From Pseudarthrobacter sp. SSS035 (lineage in GTDB: Bacteria > Actinomycetota > Actinomycetes > Actinomycetales > Micrococcaceae), in NCBI RefSeq assembly GCF_023273875.1, contig NZ_CP096882.1:2852001-2916000 (forward strand): a stretch of DNA of 64,000 nt, in the 5' to 3' direction. The position numbers and the translations under genes are program-made. Shown here in pieces: positions 25,338-32,863 of this stretch (its first letter is position 1; every line of letters begins with the position of its first letter). The notes below the pieces were generated by a model. The model saw only the letters and a list, made by a program, of their open reading frames with translations. It was not told where the DNA came from and ran no database searches.

Positions 25338-26803
25338 ACGCCACCGCATCCCATGCACAGGGCGGTGTCGACGGCGGTACGGTGTTCGCCGCCGTCGACG
25401 TCGGCGCCTCCTCCGGCCGGGTCATCCTGGGCCGGGTCAGGGATTCCAGCGTGGAGCTGGAAACCGTGCACCGTTTCCCCAACGGTGTGGTGGAGTTCGA
25501 CGGCGGCCTCCGCTGGGATTTCGACGCCCTGTTCGCCGAGGTGCTGAAGGGACTCACTGCCGCCGGCACCGTGGCGGCGCTGCAGGACGAGACCATCACC
25601 AGCATCGGGATCGACACCTGGGCGGTGGACTACGGCCTGGTCAACACCGCGGGCGAACTGACGGCCCAGCCGTACAGCTACCGTGATGACCGGAGCCGCG
25701 CCGCCGTCGCGGCCGTGCACCGGAAACTGGACCCTGCCCGGCTCTACGGCACCACGGGGCTGCAGTTCCTGCAGTTCAACACCCTGTACCAGCTGGCCAC
25801 CGAGCGGGACCTGGACGGTCTGCAGGCGCTGCTCATCCCGGACCTCATCGCCTTCTTCCTGACAGGACAGCGGCGCACGGAATCCACCAACGCCTCCACC
25901 ACAGGCCTGTATGACGCCGTCGCGGGGGAGTGGGCCACCGAGTTCCTCAGCGCTCTGGGCCTGCGGAAAGACTCATTCCCGCCGCTGATCGAGCCCGGCG
26001 AAACGGTGGGCACGCTGCTGCCGGAGATCGCGTCCAGGGTGGGACTGCCGGCCGGCACCAAGGTGGTGGCCGTCGGCTCGCACGACACGGCCTCCGCCGT
26101 CGCCGCCGTCCCAGCGCAGGAGGAGAACTTTGCCTATATCTCCTCCGGCACGTGGTCCCTGGTGGGGCTGGAACTGAGCTATCCGGTCCTGACCGAGGCC
26201 AGCCGGGAAGCGAACTTCACCAACGAACGCGGCGTGGACGGCACCATCCGCTACCTGCGCAACATGGGCGGGCTGTGGCTGCTCAGCGAATGCCAGCGGA
26301 CCTGGGCCGCCGAAGGCTTCACCCCGGAACTCACTGATCTGCTCGACGCCGCAGCGGCGCTGCCCCCGGGCGGCCCGCAGATCAATCCGGACGATTCCGC
26401 GTTCATCGCCCCGGACAACATGCCCCACCGCATCCGCGCCACGGTCCGCCACACCGGGGGCCTCCTGCCTGATGACCCGGCGGCCATTACGCGGTGCATC
26501 ATGGACAGCCTCGCCACCGGCTACGCGCGGGCCATCGCGGACGCCGAACGCCTGGCGGACCGCAGCGTGGACGTGGTCCATGTCGTTGGCGGCGGCTCCC
26601 AGAACGGGCTCCTCTGCCAGCTCACGGCCGACACCACCGGCAAGAAAGTGGTGGCAGGCCCCGTAGAAGCCACCGCCGTCGGGAATGTCCTGGTGCAGGC
26701 CCGTGCTGCCGGGCACGTCAGCGGCGGGCTCGCGGAACTGCGCCGGCTGGTGGTGTCATCGCACGAGCTGCAGACGTTCACGCCGCAGCTCTCCCGCCTG
26801 TAA
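25334..26803 (+). CDS. rhaB: Rhamnulokinase
   Basis: A 489-residue FGGY-family kinase phosphorylating L-rhamnulose. The N-terminal ATPase motif is FAAVDVGASSGRVILGRV, the substrate region GIDTWAVDYGLVNTAGEL, and the second domain has SHDTASAVAAVPA, YISSGTWSLVGLEL and VVGGGSQNGLLCQLTAD. The ATG overlaps the rhaD stop by four bases. It is the last gene of the operon and is followed by a hairpin and then the IS110-type element. No rhamnose transporter is present in this operon, unlike many rhamnose clusters, so uptake must be encoded elsewhere. Confidence 0.93.
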   Translation: MNATASHAQGGVDGGTVFAAVDVGASSGRVILGRVRDSSVELETVHRFPNGVVEFDGGLRWDFDALFAEVLKGLTAAGTVAALQDETITSIGIDTWAVDYGLVNTAGELTAQPYSYRDDRSRAAVAAVHRKLDPARLYGTTGLQFLQFNTLYQLATERDLDGLQALLIPDLIAFFLTGQRRTESTNASTTGLYDAVAGEWATEFLSALGLRKDSFPPLIEPGETVGTLLPEIASRVGLPAGTKVVAVGSHDTASAVAAVPAQEENFAYISSGTWSLVGLELSYPVLTEASREANFTNERGVDGTIRYLRNMGGLWLLSECQRTWAAEGFTPELTDLLDAAAALPPGGPQINPDDSAFIAPDNMPHRIRATVRHTGGLLPDDPAAITRCIMDSLATGYARAIADAERLADRSVDVVHVVGGGSQNGLLCQLTADTTGKKVVAGPVEATAVGNVLVQARAAGHVSGGLAELRRLVVSSHELQTFTPQLSRL

Positions 26804-26826
26804 GCCCCCACCAGCCCGCGCGAACA

Positions 26827-26871
26827 GGCAGCTAATGACCTCAAGTTGCGGATTTGAGGTTATTAGCTGCC
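26827..26871. terminator. 18-base hairpin after the rhamnose operon
   Basis: Arms at 26827-26844 (GGCAGCTAATGACCTCAA) and 26854-26871 are reverse complements with one G-T/C mismatch and a nine-base loop. It begins 24 bases after the rhaB stop and is well placed as a terminator, but no T-tract follows. It could instead be a dispersed intergenic palindrome. A similarly long hairpin of different sequence lies at 55964-56030. Confidence 0.55.
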
Positions 26872-27015
26872 GGTTCACGCCTGAAGGGTGGAGGCCCCAA
26901 GTGTCTGTGAGGATTTTAGTGGCTGGTCTGGGACTGGCTGGCAGAGTGGGTATTGGCCGTTCAGCCCCGTGGATGTGACTCATCAAGTGTTTGGCCCTGC
27001 AAGGGGTGTCTTTGA

Positions 27016-27158
27016 ATGGATCTGTCCATCCGCGGGGGTGGCGGCCGGTACCACCCGGCCCACCTCGGTAACTTGATCAGAAGGTTGTCCGCCTCTTTGG
27101 GGGCGTGGCTCGTCACAGTGTTGTTCCGAAGTGACCTCTACCCGGACTGGTACCGGCC
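27016..27158 (+). ncRNA. Candidate IS110 bridge RNA
   Basis: In the region immediately 5' of the transposase is a 5' hairpin ATGGA-TCTG-TCCAT (27016-27029). A perfect 11-base stem, GGCCGGTACCA (27043-27053) with TGGTACCGGCC (27148-27158), encloses 94 bases. Inside are shorter hairpins: CCGCC/GGGCG near 27090-27109, and GTCAC/GTGAC near 27114-27135. IS110 elements are known to encode bridge RNAs with a 5' stem-loop and two guide loops here. GGTTGTC (27083-27089) complements GACAACC at 28278-28284 just past the transposase, but seven bases is weak. Assignment is inferred from family and structure. Confidence 0.5.
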
Positions 27159-27208
27159 GTGCGCGGCCCTGACCATATCCGCGAATAGAGGAAGGTGCCA
27201 GAACCGCT

Positions 27209-28279
27209 ATGACTATCGTTGCTCATTCCCGCCCTTTTGTCGTCGGCGTCGATACGCACGCCAAGAACCATGTCTACGCCATCATCACCGGCAACACCGG
27301 TGAGCTGACCGCCACCCGGGACTTCCCCACCACCGGGGCCGGCATTACCCGCGCAATCGCCTGGGTCGCGCGCCGCACCGGCGCTGATCTGGCGACCTTG
27401 TGGGTGATCGAGGGTGCTGCTTCCTACGGCGCTCTGCTGGCCGGTTCCGTCGGCGCCGCCGGCTACACGGTCGCCGAAGCCGCACGCATGGATGCCCGAG
27501 CCCATCACGGGGTCGGCAAATCAGATCCGCTCGACGCGCACCGGATCGCCGCAGCCGTCCTGCCCCTGGATGAGCAGCAACTGCGCCAGCCACGGCTGAA
27601 CGAAGGAGTCCGAGCTGCCCTGCGGATCCTGGTCACCGCACGGGAATCCATGACCACCGACCGTACCCGGGGCGTGAACGCGTTGACCGCCCTGCTCCGG
27701 GTCAACGACCTTGGCCTGGATGCGCGCAAACCCTTGACCGGAACCCAGATCACCGAAGCCTCCCGCTGGCGGGCCCGGGAAGAACCGCTGGCTCAGTCCG
27801 TTGCCCGCGCCGAAGCAGTCCGGCTGGCCAAACACATCACCGAACTCGACGCGGACATCAAAACCAACAACGACCAAATCACCGGACTGGTCGAAATCAG
27901 CGAAGCCGCACCCCTCCTCAAGGAGACCGGGATCGGTCCCGTCACGGCCGCCATCTGCCTGAGCGTCTGGTCCCACCGGGGACGCGTCCATTCCGAGGCC
28001 GCCTTCGCGTCCCTGGCCGGAGCCAGCCCTATCCACGCCTCGTCAGGGAACACCGTCCGGCACAGACTCAACCGCGGCGGCGACAGAACCCTGAACAAAG
28101 CCCTGCACATCATCGCCCTGAGCCGGATGACCTTCGAGCCCGCCACCATCGACTACGTCCAGAAACGCCAAGCCGAAGGACGAACAAAAAAGGAGATCCG
28201 CCGGTGCCTGAAACGCTATCTCGCCCGACGGATCTACCGAATACTCAACGCCGCAAACCCAGACCCCGGCCACGCTTGA
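27209..28279 (+). CDS. IS110-family transposase (bridge-RNA-type recombinase)
   Basis: A 356-residue transposase. The N-terminal RuvC-like DEDD domain is seen in FVVGVDTHAKNHVYAI (Asp15), LWVIEGAASYG (Glu68) and GVGKSDPLDAHR (Asp106, Asp109). A coiled linker follows, then the transposase_20 (Tnp) domain, LLKETGIGPVTAAICLS through SLAGASPIHASSGNTVRHRLNRGGDR, which contains the conserved Ser region (ASSG). The length is ordinary for the family and no frameshift is seen, so the element may be active. AGGAAGG lies upstream of the ATG, with somewhat long spacing. Confidence 0.93.
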   Translation: MTIVAHSRPFVVGVDTHAKNHVYAIITGNTGELTATRDFPTTGAGITRAIAWVARRTGADLATLWVIEGAASYGALLAGSVGAAGYTVAEAARMDARAHHGVGKSDPLDAHRIAAAVLPLDEQQLRQPRLNEGVRAALRILVTARESMTTDRTRGVNALTALLRVNDLGLDARKPLTGTQITEASRWRAREEPLAQSVARAEAVRLAKHITELDADIKTNNDQITGLVEISEAAPLLKETGIGPVTAAICLSVWSHRGRVHSEAAFASLAGASPIHASSGNTVRHRLNRGGDRTLNKALHIIALSRMTFEPATIDYVQKRQAEGRTKKEIRRCLKRYLARRIYRILNAANPDPGHA

Positions 28280-28382
28280 CAACCATAGAAGGATCCTTTC
28301 GAGTCAGGCCGGGTGCCCCTACGCGGCTTGTGTGACGTAGGATCTCCGAAAGCAACCCGACGAGACAGGACCGGACAGCAGT

Positions 28383-29384
28383 ATGCCCCTCTTCGACCTT
28401 CCCCTTGACCAGCTCCGCAGCTACACCTCGAGGGTCACGCCGCCCGCCGACCTGCAGGACTTTTGGGACGTCACCCTCGACGAGGCCCGGACGTTCCCGC
28501 TCAACGCAACATTCGAGCCGGTTGAGAACTACCTGTCGGTCGTCGACACCTTCGACGTCACGTTCGCCGGCTACGGAGGTGCACCCATCAAGGGCTGGCT
28601 GCACCTCCCGGCGAACCGGCGCGCCGGAACCCGGCTGCCCGTCGTCGTGCAGTACATCGGTTACTCGGGCGGCCGCGGGCTGGTCAACCAGGACACAAAA
28701 TGGGCGCAGGCCGGCTATGCGCAGTTCATCATGGACACCCGCGGCCAGGGTTACGGCGGGATCCTCGGCGAGACGGCGGATCCCCACCCGTCTGCGGGCG
28801 AGGTGGCCTACGCGGGGCTCATGACCAGGGGCGCCAACAGCCGCGAGGACTACTACTACCGCCGCGTATACGTGGACGCGTTCCGCGCGGTGGAAGCGGC
28901 GCAGTCCCACCCGGAGGTCGATCCTGCGCGCGTTGTCGTGGCCGGGATCAGCCAGGGCGGCGGCATTGCGGTGGCGGTTGCCGGGCTGGTGGCGGGAAGG
29001 CTCGACGGCGTCATCGCCGCGCTGCCCGACGTCCCCTTCCTGCAGGACTTTCCCAGGTCCATAGACATCGCGGCCCGCGGCCCCTATCCGGAAATCGCGG
29101 CGTTCCTGGGCAGGCACCGTGACCGGTACGAGCCGATGCTGGCGGTCCTGAACTATTTCGACGGCGTCAACCTCGCCCGGGCGGCCACCGTACCGGCCCT
29201 GTACTCGGTGGCGCAGATGGACGATGTCTGCCCGCCCTCCACCGTGTTCGCCAGCTTCAATGCCTACGGCAGCGACTCCTCGGCACAAAAGGACATCGAG
29301 GTCTACCGGTTCAACAACCACGAGGGCGGCCAGGAGCACCACTGGATCAGGCAACTGCAGTACCTCCGCGAGCTCCTGGGCTGA
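28383..29384 (+). CDS. Acetyl xylan esterase/cephalosporin-C deacetylase-like (CE7)
   Basis: A 333-residue alpha/beta hydrolase of carbohydrate esterase family 7, which deacetylates acetylated xylo-oligosaccharides inside the cell. MPLFDLPLDQLRSYTSRVTPPADLQDFWD is a typical family N-terminus; the oxyanion and nucleophile regions are YIGYSGGRG and VVVAGISQGGGIAVAVAG, with the Ser in GISQGG. The catalytic Asp is expected in MDDVCPPST and the His in FNNHEGGQEHH. No signal peptide. A CCTACG/CGTAGG dyad (28318-28341) lies upstream and could be an operator. Not obviously linked to the rhamnose operon across the insertion element. Confidence 0.9.
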   Translation: MPLFDLPLDQLRSYTSRVTPPADLQDFWDVTLDEARTFPLNATFEPVENYLSVVDTFDVTFAGYGGAPIKGWLHLPANRRAGTRLPVVVQYIGYSGGRGLVNQDTKWAQAGYAQFIMDTRGQGYGGILGETADPHPSAGEVAYAGLMTRGANSREDYYYRRVYVDAFRAVEAAQSHPEVDPARVVVAGISQGGGIAVAVAGLVAGRLDGVIAALPDVPFLQDFPRSIDIAARGPYPEIAAFLGRHRDRYEPMLAVLNYFDGVNLARAATVPALYSVAQMDDVCPPSTVFASFNAYGSDSSAQKDIEVYRFNNHEGGQEHHWIRQLQYLRELLG

Positions 29385-29428
29385 AACAAGGCGCCCGCCC
29401 CGGATTTCCATGTGTGACGGCCGTGATT

Positions 29429-29457
29429 TTGCGGCGGTCGCAGCGCGCGGTTATGGT
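29429..29457 (+). promoter_or_regulatory. Promoter of the aromatic leader/DAHP synthase transcript
   Basis: TTGCGG (29429-29434) and TATGGT (29452-29457) are 17 bases apart. The predicted start of transcription, six to seven bases after the -10, coincides with the A of the leader-peptide ATG at 29464, so the transcript would be leaderless. No ribosome-binding site precedes that ATG, which fits. Predicted by eye. Confidence 0.5.
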
Positions 29458-29463
29458 TTGCCT

Positions 29464-29523
29464 ATGACAAACCGTTGGTATGCGTATTTTTCGTTGGCTC
29501 TGGAGGAGCCCGCGTCTAACTGA
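29464..29523 (+). CDS. Aromatic leader peptide (19 residues) for DAHP synthase
   Basis: The short ORF encodes MTNRWYAYFSLALEEPASN. Residues 5-9 are Trp-Tyr-Ala-Tyr-Phe, so four of five consecutive codons specify the three end products of the pathway whose first enzyme is encoded downstream. The stop codon is followed by stable RNA hairpins before the DAHP synthase start. This is the expected form of a ribosome-stalling attenuator peptide. The ORF seems to start at the 5' end of the mRNA. Confidence 0.72.
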   Translation: MTNRWYAYFSLALEEPASN

Positions 29524-29575
29524 CACGCATCCATCTTCCTTCAGAGCCAACAGGGCAGAGATCATTCTCTGCCCT
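29493..29575 (+). promoter_or_regulatory. Attenuator hairpins downstream of the leader peptide codons
   Basis: Starting three bases after the Phe codon, 29493-29508 pairs with 29536-29551 (core GTTGGCTCTG/CAGAGCCAAC, 10 perfect pairs, extendable to about 16 with G-U pairs). Directly after it, AGGGCAGAG (29552-29560) pairs with CTCTGCCCT (29567-29575) around ATCATT, a terminator-like hairpin followed only by a weak pyrimidine stretch. A ribosome stalled on the aromatic codons would cover part of the first arm. How the two hairpins compete is not resolved. Confidence 0.65.
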
Positions 29576-29590
29576 TCGCCATTTCTCCGG

Positions 29591-29634
29591 CGGGTTCTGA
29601 TCTGGGCCCGCTTTCCTATCTGGAACAGGACCCG
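29591..29634 (+). promoter_or_regulatory. Possible ribosome-site-sequestering hairpin before DAHP synthase
   Basis: CGGGTTCTG (29591-29599) can pair with CAGGACCCG (29626-29634), nine pairs with one G-U. The 3' arm contains the AGGA ribosome site of the gene starting at 29638. The 5' arm can alternatively pair with 29506-29513 inside the leader-peptide coding region, so opening of the upstream hairpin could free or block the ribosome site. Predicted by eye. Confidence 0.42.
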
Positions 29635-29637
29635 AAC

Positions 29638-30744
29638 ATGAGCACCGCGACAGCCATTCCCTCGAAATCCACGTCCAATCTGCGCGTCAGCGAATTCACG
29701 TCGCTGCCCTCGCCCCAGGAGCTCATCGCCGAGCTGCCCATGGACGCCCGGGTGACGGACGTCGTCGAGCGTGGACGCGACGAAGTGCGGGCCATCATGG
29801 ACGGCGTGGACGACAGGCTGCTGGTCATCGTGGGCCCCTGCTCCATCCACGACCCCAAGGCTGGGCTGGAATACGCCCGCCGGCTGGTCAGCCAGGCCGA
29901 GAAGCACCGTGACGACCTCCTGATCGTGATGCGCACGTACTTCGAAAAGCCCCGCACGACGGTGGGCTGGAAGGGCCTGATCAACGATCCTCGCCTGGAC
30001 GGCAGCCATGACATGGTCACCGGGCTCCGGACCGCCAGGGAATTCCTGCAGCAGGTCACCGCGCTGGGGCTGCCCACCGCCACCGAATTCCTGGAACCCA
30101 TCAGCCCCCAGTACATGGCGGACCTCATCTCGTGGGGAGCCATCGGGGCGCGCACCACCGAGAGCCAGATCCACCGCCAGCTTGCCTCCGGTCTCTCCAT
30201 GCCCATCGGCTTCAAGAACGGGACCGACGGCGACCTCCAGGTAGCGCTCGACGCGTGCGGCGCCGCCGCTGCCGCCCAGGCATTCCTGGGGATCGACGGC
30301 GACGGCCGGGCCGCGCTGGTGGCCACCGCCGGGAACCCGGACACCCACGTCATCCTCCGCGGTGGACGGAAGGGGCCCAACTACTCAGCGGCCGACGTCG
30401 AAAGCGCCTCCGCCAAGCTGGCCGGCAAGGGGCTCAACCCCCGGCTGATCGTGGACGCCAGCCACGCCAACAGCGGCAAGAGCCACCACCGGCAGGCGGA
30501 AGTGGCGCTGGAAATCGGCGCACAGCTGGAGGACGGCGGCGAGGCGGCTCAGGCCATCGCGGGTGTCATGCTGGAGAGCTTCCTGGTGGGCGGTGCCCAG
30601 AACCTTGATGTCGGCGAGCATGCGGCGGGCCGGGCGGAACTGGTCTACGGGCAGAGTGTCACGGACGCGTGCATGGATTGGGACGTCTCCGTTTCGGTCC
30701 TCGATCAGCTCGCGGCGTCCGCCCGGAAGCGCCGGACCGCTTAA
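29638..30744 (+). CDS. aroG: 3-deoxy-7-phosphoheptulonate (DAHP) synthase, class I
   Basis: A 368-residue enzyme condensing phosphoenolpyruvate and erythrose-4-phosphate, the first step of the shikimate pathway. Class I (AroG/AroF/AroH-like) motifs are VIVGPCSIHDPKAGLEYARRL, RTYFEKPRTTVGWKGLINDP, GARTTESQIHRQLASGLSMPIGFKNGTDG and VDASHANSGKSHHRQ. The name aroG is generic, since feedback specificity cannot be assigned. The upstream leader peptide and hairpins suggest control by aminoacyl-tRNA supply for Trp, Tyr and Phe, in addition to any allosteric control. Confidence 0.93.
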   Translation: MSTATAIPSKSTSNLRVSEFTSLPSPQELIAELPMDARVTDVVERGRDEVRAIMDGVDDRLLVIVGPCSIHDPKAGLEYARRLVSQAEKHRDDLLIVMRTYFEKPRTTVGWKGLINDPRLDGSHDMVTGLRTAREFLQQVTALGLPTATEFLEPISPQYMADLISWGAIGARTTESQIHRQLASGLSMPIGFKNGTDGDLQVALDACGAAAAAQAFLGIDGDGRAALVATAGNPDTHVILRGGRKGPNYSAADVESASAKLAGKGLNPRLIVDASHANSGKSHHRQAEVALEIGAQLEDGGEAAQAIAGVMLESFLVGGAQNLDVGEHAAGRAELVYGQSVTDACMDWDVSVSVLDQLAASARKRRTA

Positions 30745-30886
30745 TGATTGCCCGGATGACTTTCACTACAGCCCCATGAACCTCTAGAGTATCTAACACA
30801 TGGTTGGTGGATGGCTCAGCATCGGCACACCGCATATGAATCAAAGCTGGGGTACTGTCGTCATCCATCAGCAAAGGAATAGGGAA

Positions 30887-31099
30887 ATGTCCGCAGAACA
30901 GAACTTCTCGAACGCGAAGTTCCTGACCGTGGCCGAAGTGGCCGAGGTCATGCGCGTCTCCAAAATGACCGTCTATCGGCTGGTCCACTCAGGCGAAATG
31001 CCTGCGGTGCGTTTCGGCCGGTCGTACCGGGTGCCGGAGAGCGCCGTCGAGCAGTACCTCAAGGGTGCTGTGGTGGACGGGCACTCCGAAACCGCCTGA
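30887..31099 (+). CDS. Excisionase-type helix-turn-helix protein, 70 residues
   Basis: A small MerR/excisionase-like DNA-binding protein: KFLTVAEVAEVMRVSKMTVYRLVHSGEMPAVRFGRSYRVPESAVEQYL. The HTH fills almost the whole protein. The start at ATG 30887 has AGGG just upstream; longer in-frame starts lack support. It precedes the bS22 gene, as does mycobacterial Rv0500A, a conserved actinobacterial pair. It is probably a chromosomal regulator and not a phage excisionase; its targets are unknown. Confidence 0.85.
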   Translation: MSAEQNFSNAKFLTVAEVAEVMRVSKMTVYRLVHSGEMPAVRFGRSYRVPESAVEQYLKGAVVDGHSETA

Positions 31100-31255
31100 G
31101 CATTACCTGCGGTCAGTGGGCATCGCCAAGAAGCGGTACCCTGTTAAGGAACGTTTTACGTCATTGTAAGAATCTGTCAGTTGTTTCAGTCTGTAGCTCT
31201 GTCCACGGACCATTTCCATCAGACAGGTACTGCATCTAGTTTGTGAGGAACTTTC

Positions 31256-31354
31256 GTGGGTTCAGTTATTAAGAAGCGTCGCAAGCGTATGGCCAAGAAG
31301 AAGCACCGCAAGTTGCTTCGTAAGACCCGTCACCAGCGCCGCAATAAGAAGTAG
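31256..31354 (+). CDS. Small ribosomal subunit protein bS22 (AURKAIP1/COX24 domain)
   Basis: A 32-residue, extremely basic peptide: MGSVIKKRRKRMAKKKHRKL followed by LRKTRHQRRNKK. It matches the actinobacterial bS22 protein found in mycobacterial 30S structures. The start is GTG at 31256 after GAGGAA at good spacing. About half the residues are Lys or Arg. A strong terminator follows, so it is highly expressed as a short transcript or with the HTH gene upstream. Confidence 0.9.
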   Translation: MGSVIKKRRKRMAKKKHRKLLRKTRHQRRNKK

Positions 31355-31373
31355 AGATACTTCGACAAGCGTG

Positions 31374-31410
31374 AAATGCCCGTTGCCTTCCCGGCAGCGG
31401 GCATTTTTTT
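31374..31410 (+). terminator. Intrinsic terminator after bS22
   Basis: AAATGCCCGTTGCC pairs with GGCAGCGGGCATTT around a short TTCCC loop and runs into a seven-T tract. It begins 19 bases after the bS22 stop. This is the clearest rho-independent terminator in the window. Confidence 0.92.
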
Positions 31411-31550
31411 GTGTCTGGTGCCAGCGGCTGTGCCTCGCCGTCGCTTAGACACGTCCGAAAGGCGCTCCTACGGTCGCTGAGCGACCTTCGTCCCGCGTTC
31501 GGCCGCGATGCGCTCCTACGCGAGGCGCAGCAGCTGGCGGGCAGTGCCTT

Positions 31551-32369
31551 CTACGCCCGGGGGCCGCGGATGCGGGCGAAGCCTTTCCAAAGTCCGTAAA
31601 TTACGCCGCCGGCCGTTGCTGCCTTGAGCCCCAGGGTGGCGGCGCGGCGGCCGGAACGGAAGTCGTAGACCGGCCAGTTGTTGTCCCGCGCGTGGCGGCG
31701 GAGCCTGGCATCGGGGTTGATGGCTACCGGGTGCCCCACCAGGGTCAGCAGCGGGATGTCGTTGTATGAGTCGCTGTAGGCCCAGCACCGCTTGAGGTCC
31801 AGGTCTTCGGCGTGGGCCAGGGCCTGCACTGCCACTGCCTTGGCGGAACCGTGCAGGATGTCGCCCACCAGCCGGCCGGTGTACATGCCGTCGGCAACCT
31901 CGCCCACGGTGCCCAAGGCTCCGGTCAGGCCGAGCCTGGTGGAAATGACCGCGGCAACCTCGATGGGGGTTGCGGTAACCAGCCAGACCCGCCGGCCCAC
32001 GCGCAGGTGCTGCTGCGCCAGTGCCTTGGCGCCGGGCCAGATCCTGGACGCGATCATTTCGTCGTAGACCTCTTCGCCCAGGGCCTTGACGTCCTCCACG
32101 GTGATGCCTTCGGCGAGGGTGAGGGCGGAGTCGCGGACAGCGTGGACATCGTCCATGTTCTCGCCGCGCGCCACAAATTTGAACTGCTTCCACGCGAACC
32201 CCGCGGCCTGCGTCAGGGTGAAGGCGCCGCGTTGGTGCATCTTGCGGGCAACATGGAAGAGGCTGGCGCCCCTCATGAGGGTGTTATCGACGTCGAAGAA
32301 GGCGGCTTCGCCGGTCTGCATCAACGCATCCGGCTGGGTCACCACAGCGACGTACTTCTCCTCGGGCAT
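31551..32369 (-). CDS. HAD-superfamily hydrolase, subfamily IB (SerB-like)
   Basis: A 272-residue phosphatase-type protein. The HAD motif I reads AAFFDVDNTLMRG (two Asp), the IB cap follows, motif II is WLVTATPIEV, and motif III/IV are around RCWAYSDSYNDIPLL. The C-terminus has a hydrophobic segment near ATLGLKAATAGGVIYGLWKG. The ATG at 32367-32369 is chosen; TTG or GTG starts up to six codons upstream, or a GTG after the internal GAGGAG, remain possible. Mycobacterial SerB1 lies in the same neighbourhood (near the bS22 and glutaredoxin-like genes), but phosphoserine specificity is not established. Confidence 0.85.
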   Translation of the reverse strand: MPEEKYVAVVTQPDALMQTGEAAFFDVDNTLMRGASLFHVARKMHQRGAFTLTQAAGFAWKQFKFVARGENMDDVHAVRDSALTLAEGITVEDVKALGEEVYDEMIASRIWPGAKALAQQHLRVGRRVWLVTATPIEVAAVISTRLGLTGALGTVGEVADGMYTGRLVGDILHGSAKAVAVQALAHAEDLDLKRCWAYSDSYNDIPLLTLVGHPVAINPDARLRRHARDNNWPVYDFRSGRRAATLGLKAATAGGVIYGLWKGFARIRGPRA

Positions 32370-32518
32370 GTCCACGAGTCTAGTCAATACTCGGTGACCA
32401 GGATTTCAGTGCAGCACGAGTGCCAGCGCTCGCCCGGATACCCGCGTCGCCGTACGCCTCGCCGTCGGCCGCAGTCCTCTGCCCTGCTCTCTGCCCTGAA
32501 GGGCGATACGGTTAATGC

Positions 32519-32773
32519 ATGGCAAAACCCGAGGTAGTCCTCATCACCAAAGCAGACTGTCACCTGTGTGCAGGGGCGCGCGACGCCGTCGGACGCGTTA
32601 CTGCATCGCTGGGACTCGGGTGGACGGAACAGCAGGTGGACGAGCTGCCGGAACTGCGTGAGCGGTACGCGGAGGAAATCCCCGTAGTCCTGGTGGATGG
32701 AATCCAACGCGATTTCTGGAAGATCGACGAAGCCCGGCTGGAGCGCGTCCTCAAACGCGCCATGGCCCAATAG
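32519..32773 (+). CDS. Glutaredoxin-like (DUF836) protein
   Basis: An 84-residue thioredoxin-fold protein: EVVLITKADCHLCAGARDAV contains the CxxC active site (Cys-His-Leu-Cys), and EIPVVLVDG provides the cis-Pro loop. It is small and has no signal peptide. It is followed at 90 bases by rex. In mycobacteria the homologous gene (Rv0508) precedes hemA; here rex follows and hemA is not in the window. Probably a thiol-disulfide oxidoreductase of unknown partner. Confidence 0.85.
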   Translation: MAKPEVVLITKADCHLCAGARDAVGRVTASLGLGWTEQQVDELPELRERYAEEIPVVLVDGIQRDFWKIDEARLERVLKRAMAQ

Positions 32774-32863
32774 GAAAGCGGCCACGCAGAATGACACCGG
32801 CTTTGTTGGCACCAGCGGCGGGGCTCTAGAGTGGAGTCACGACGCGATGGAATGGAGGGGATA

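Larger units (their letters stand above)
26900..28300 (+). mobile_element. IS110-family insertion sequence (ends approximate)
   Basis: A transposase gene of the IS110 family with a ~300-base non-coding 5' part and a very short 3' part. This layout fits the IS110 group, where the non-coding RNA lies upstream of the transposase. IS110 elements usually lack clear terminal inverted repeats and I could not fix the ends; coordinates are estimates based on where neighbouring gene-related sequence stops. It sits between rhaB and the esterase gene and interrupts neither. Confidence 0.7.

Noticed and set aside
30887..31099. Excisionase-like protein considered as evidence of a prophage or integrated element
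   Set aside because: It is beside bS22 in a conserved chromosomal order and no integrase, attachment site or phage gene is nearby.
31411..31550. Stretch between the bS22 terminator and the HAD gene considered for an RNA gene
   Set aside because: It shows no tRNA-like cloverleaf, conserved stem or promoter; several weak GC-rich self-complementary pieces are expected by chance.
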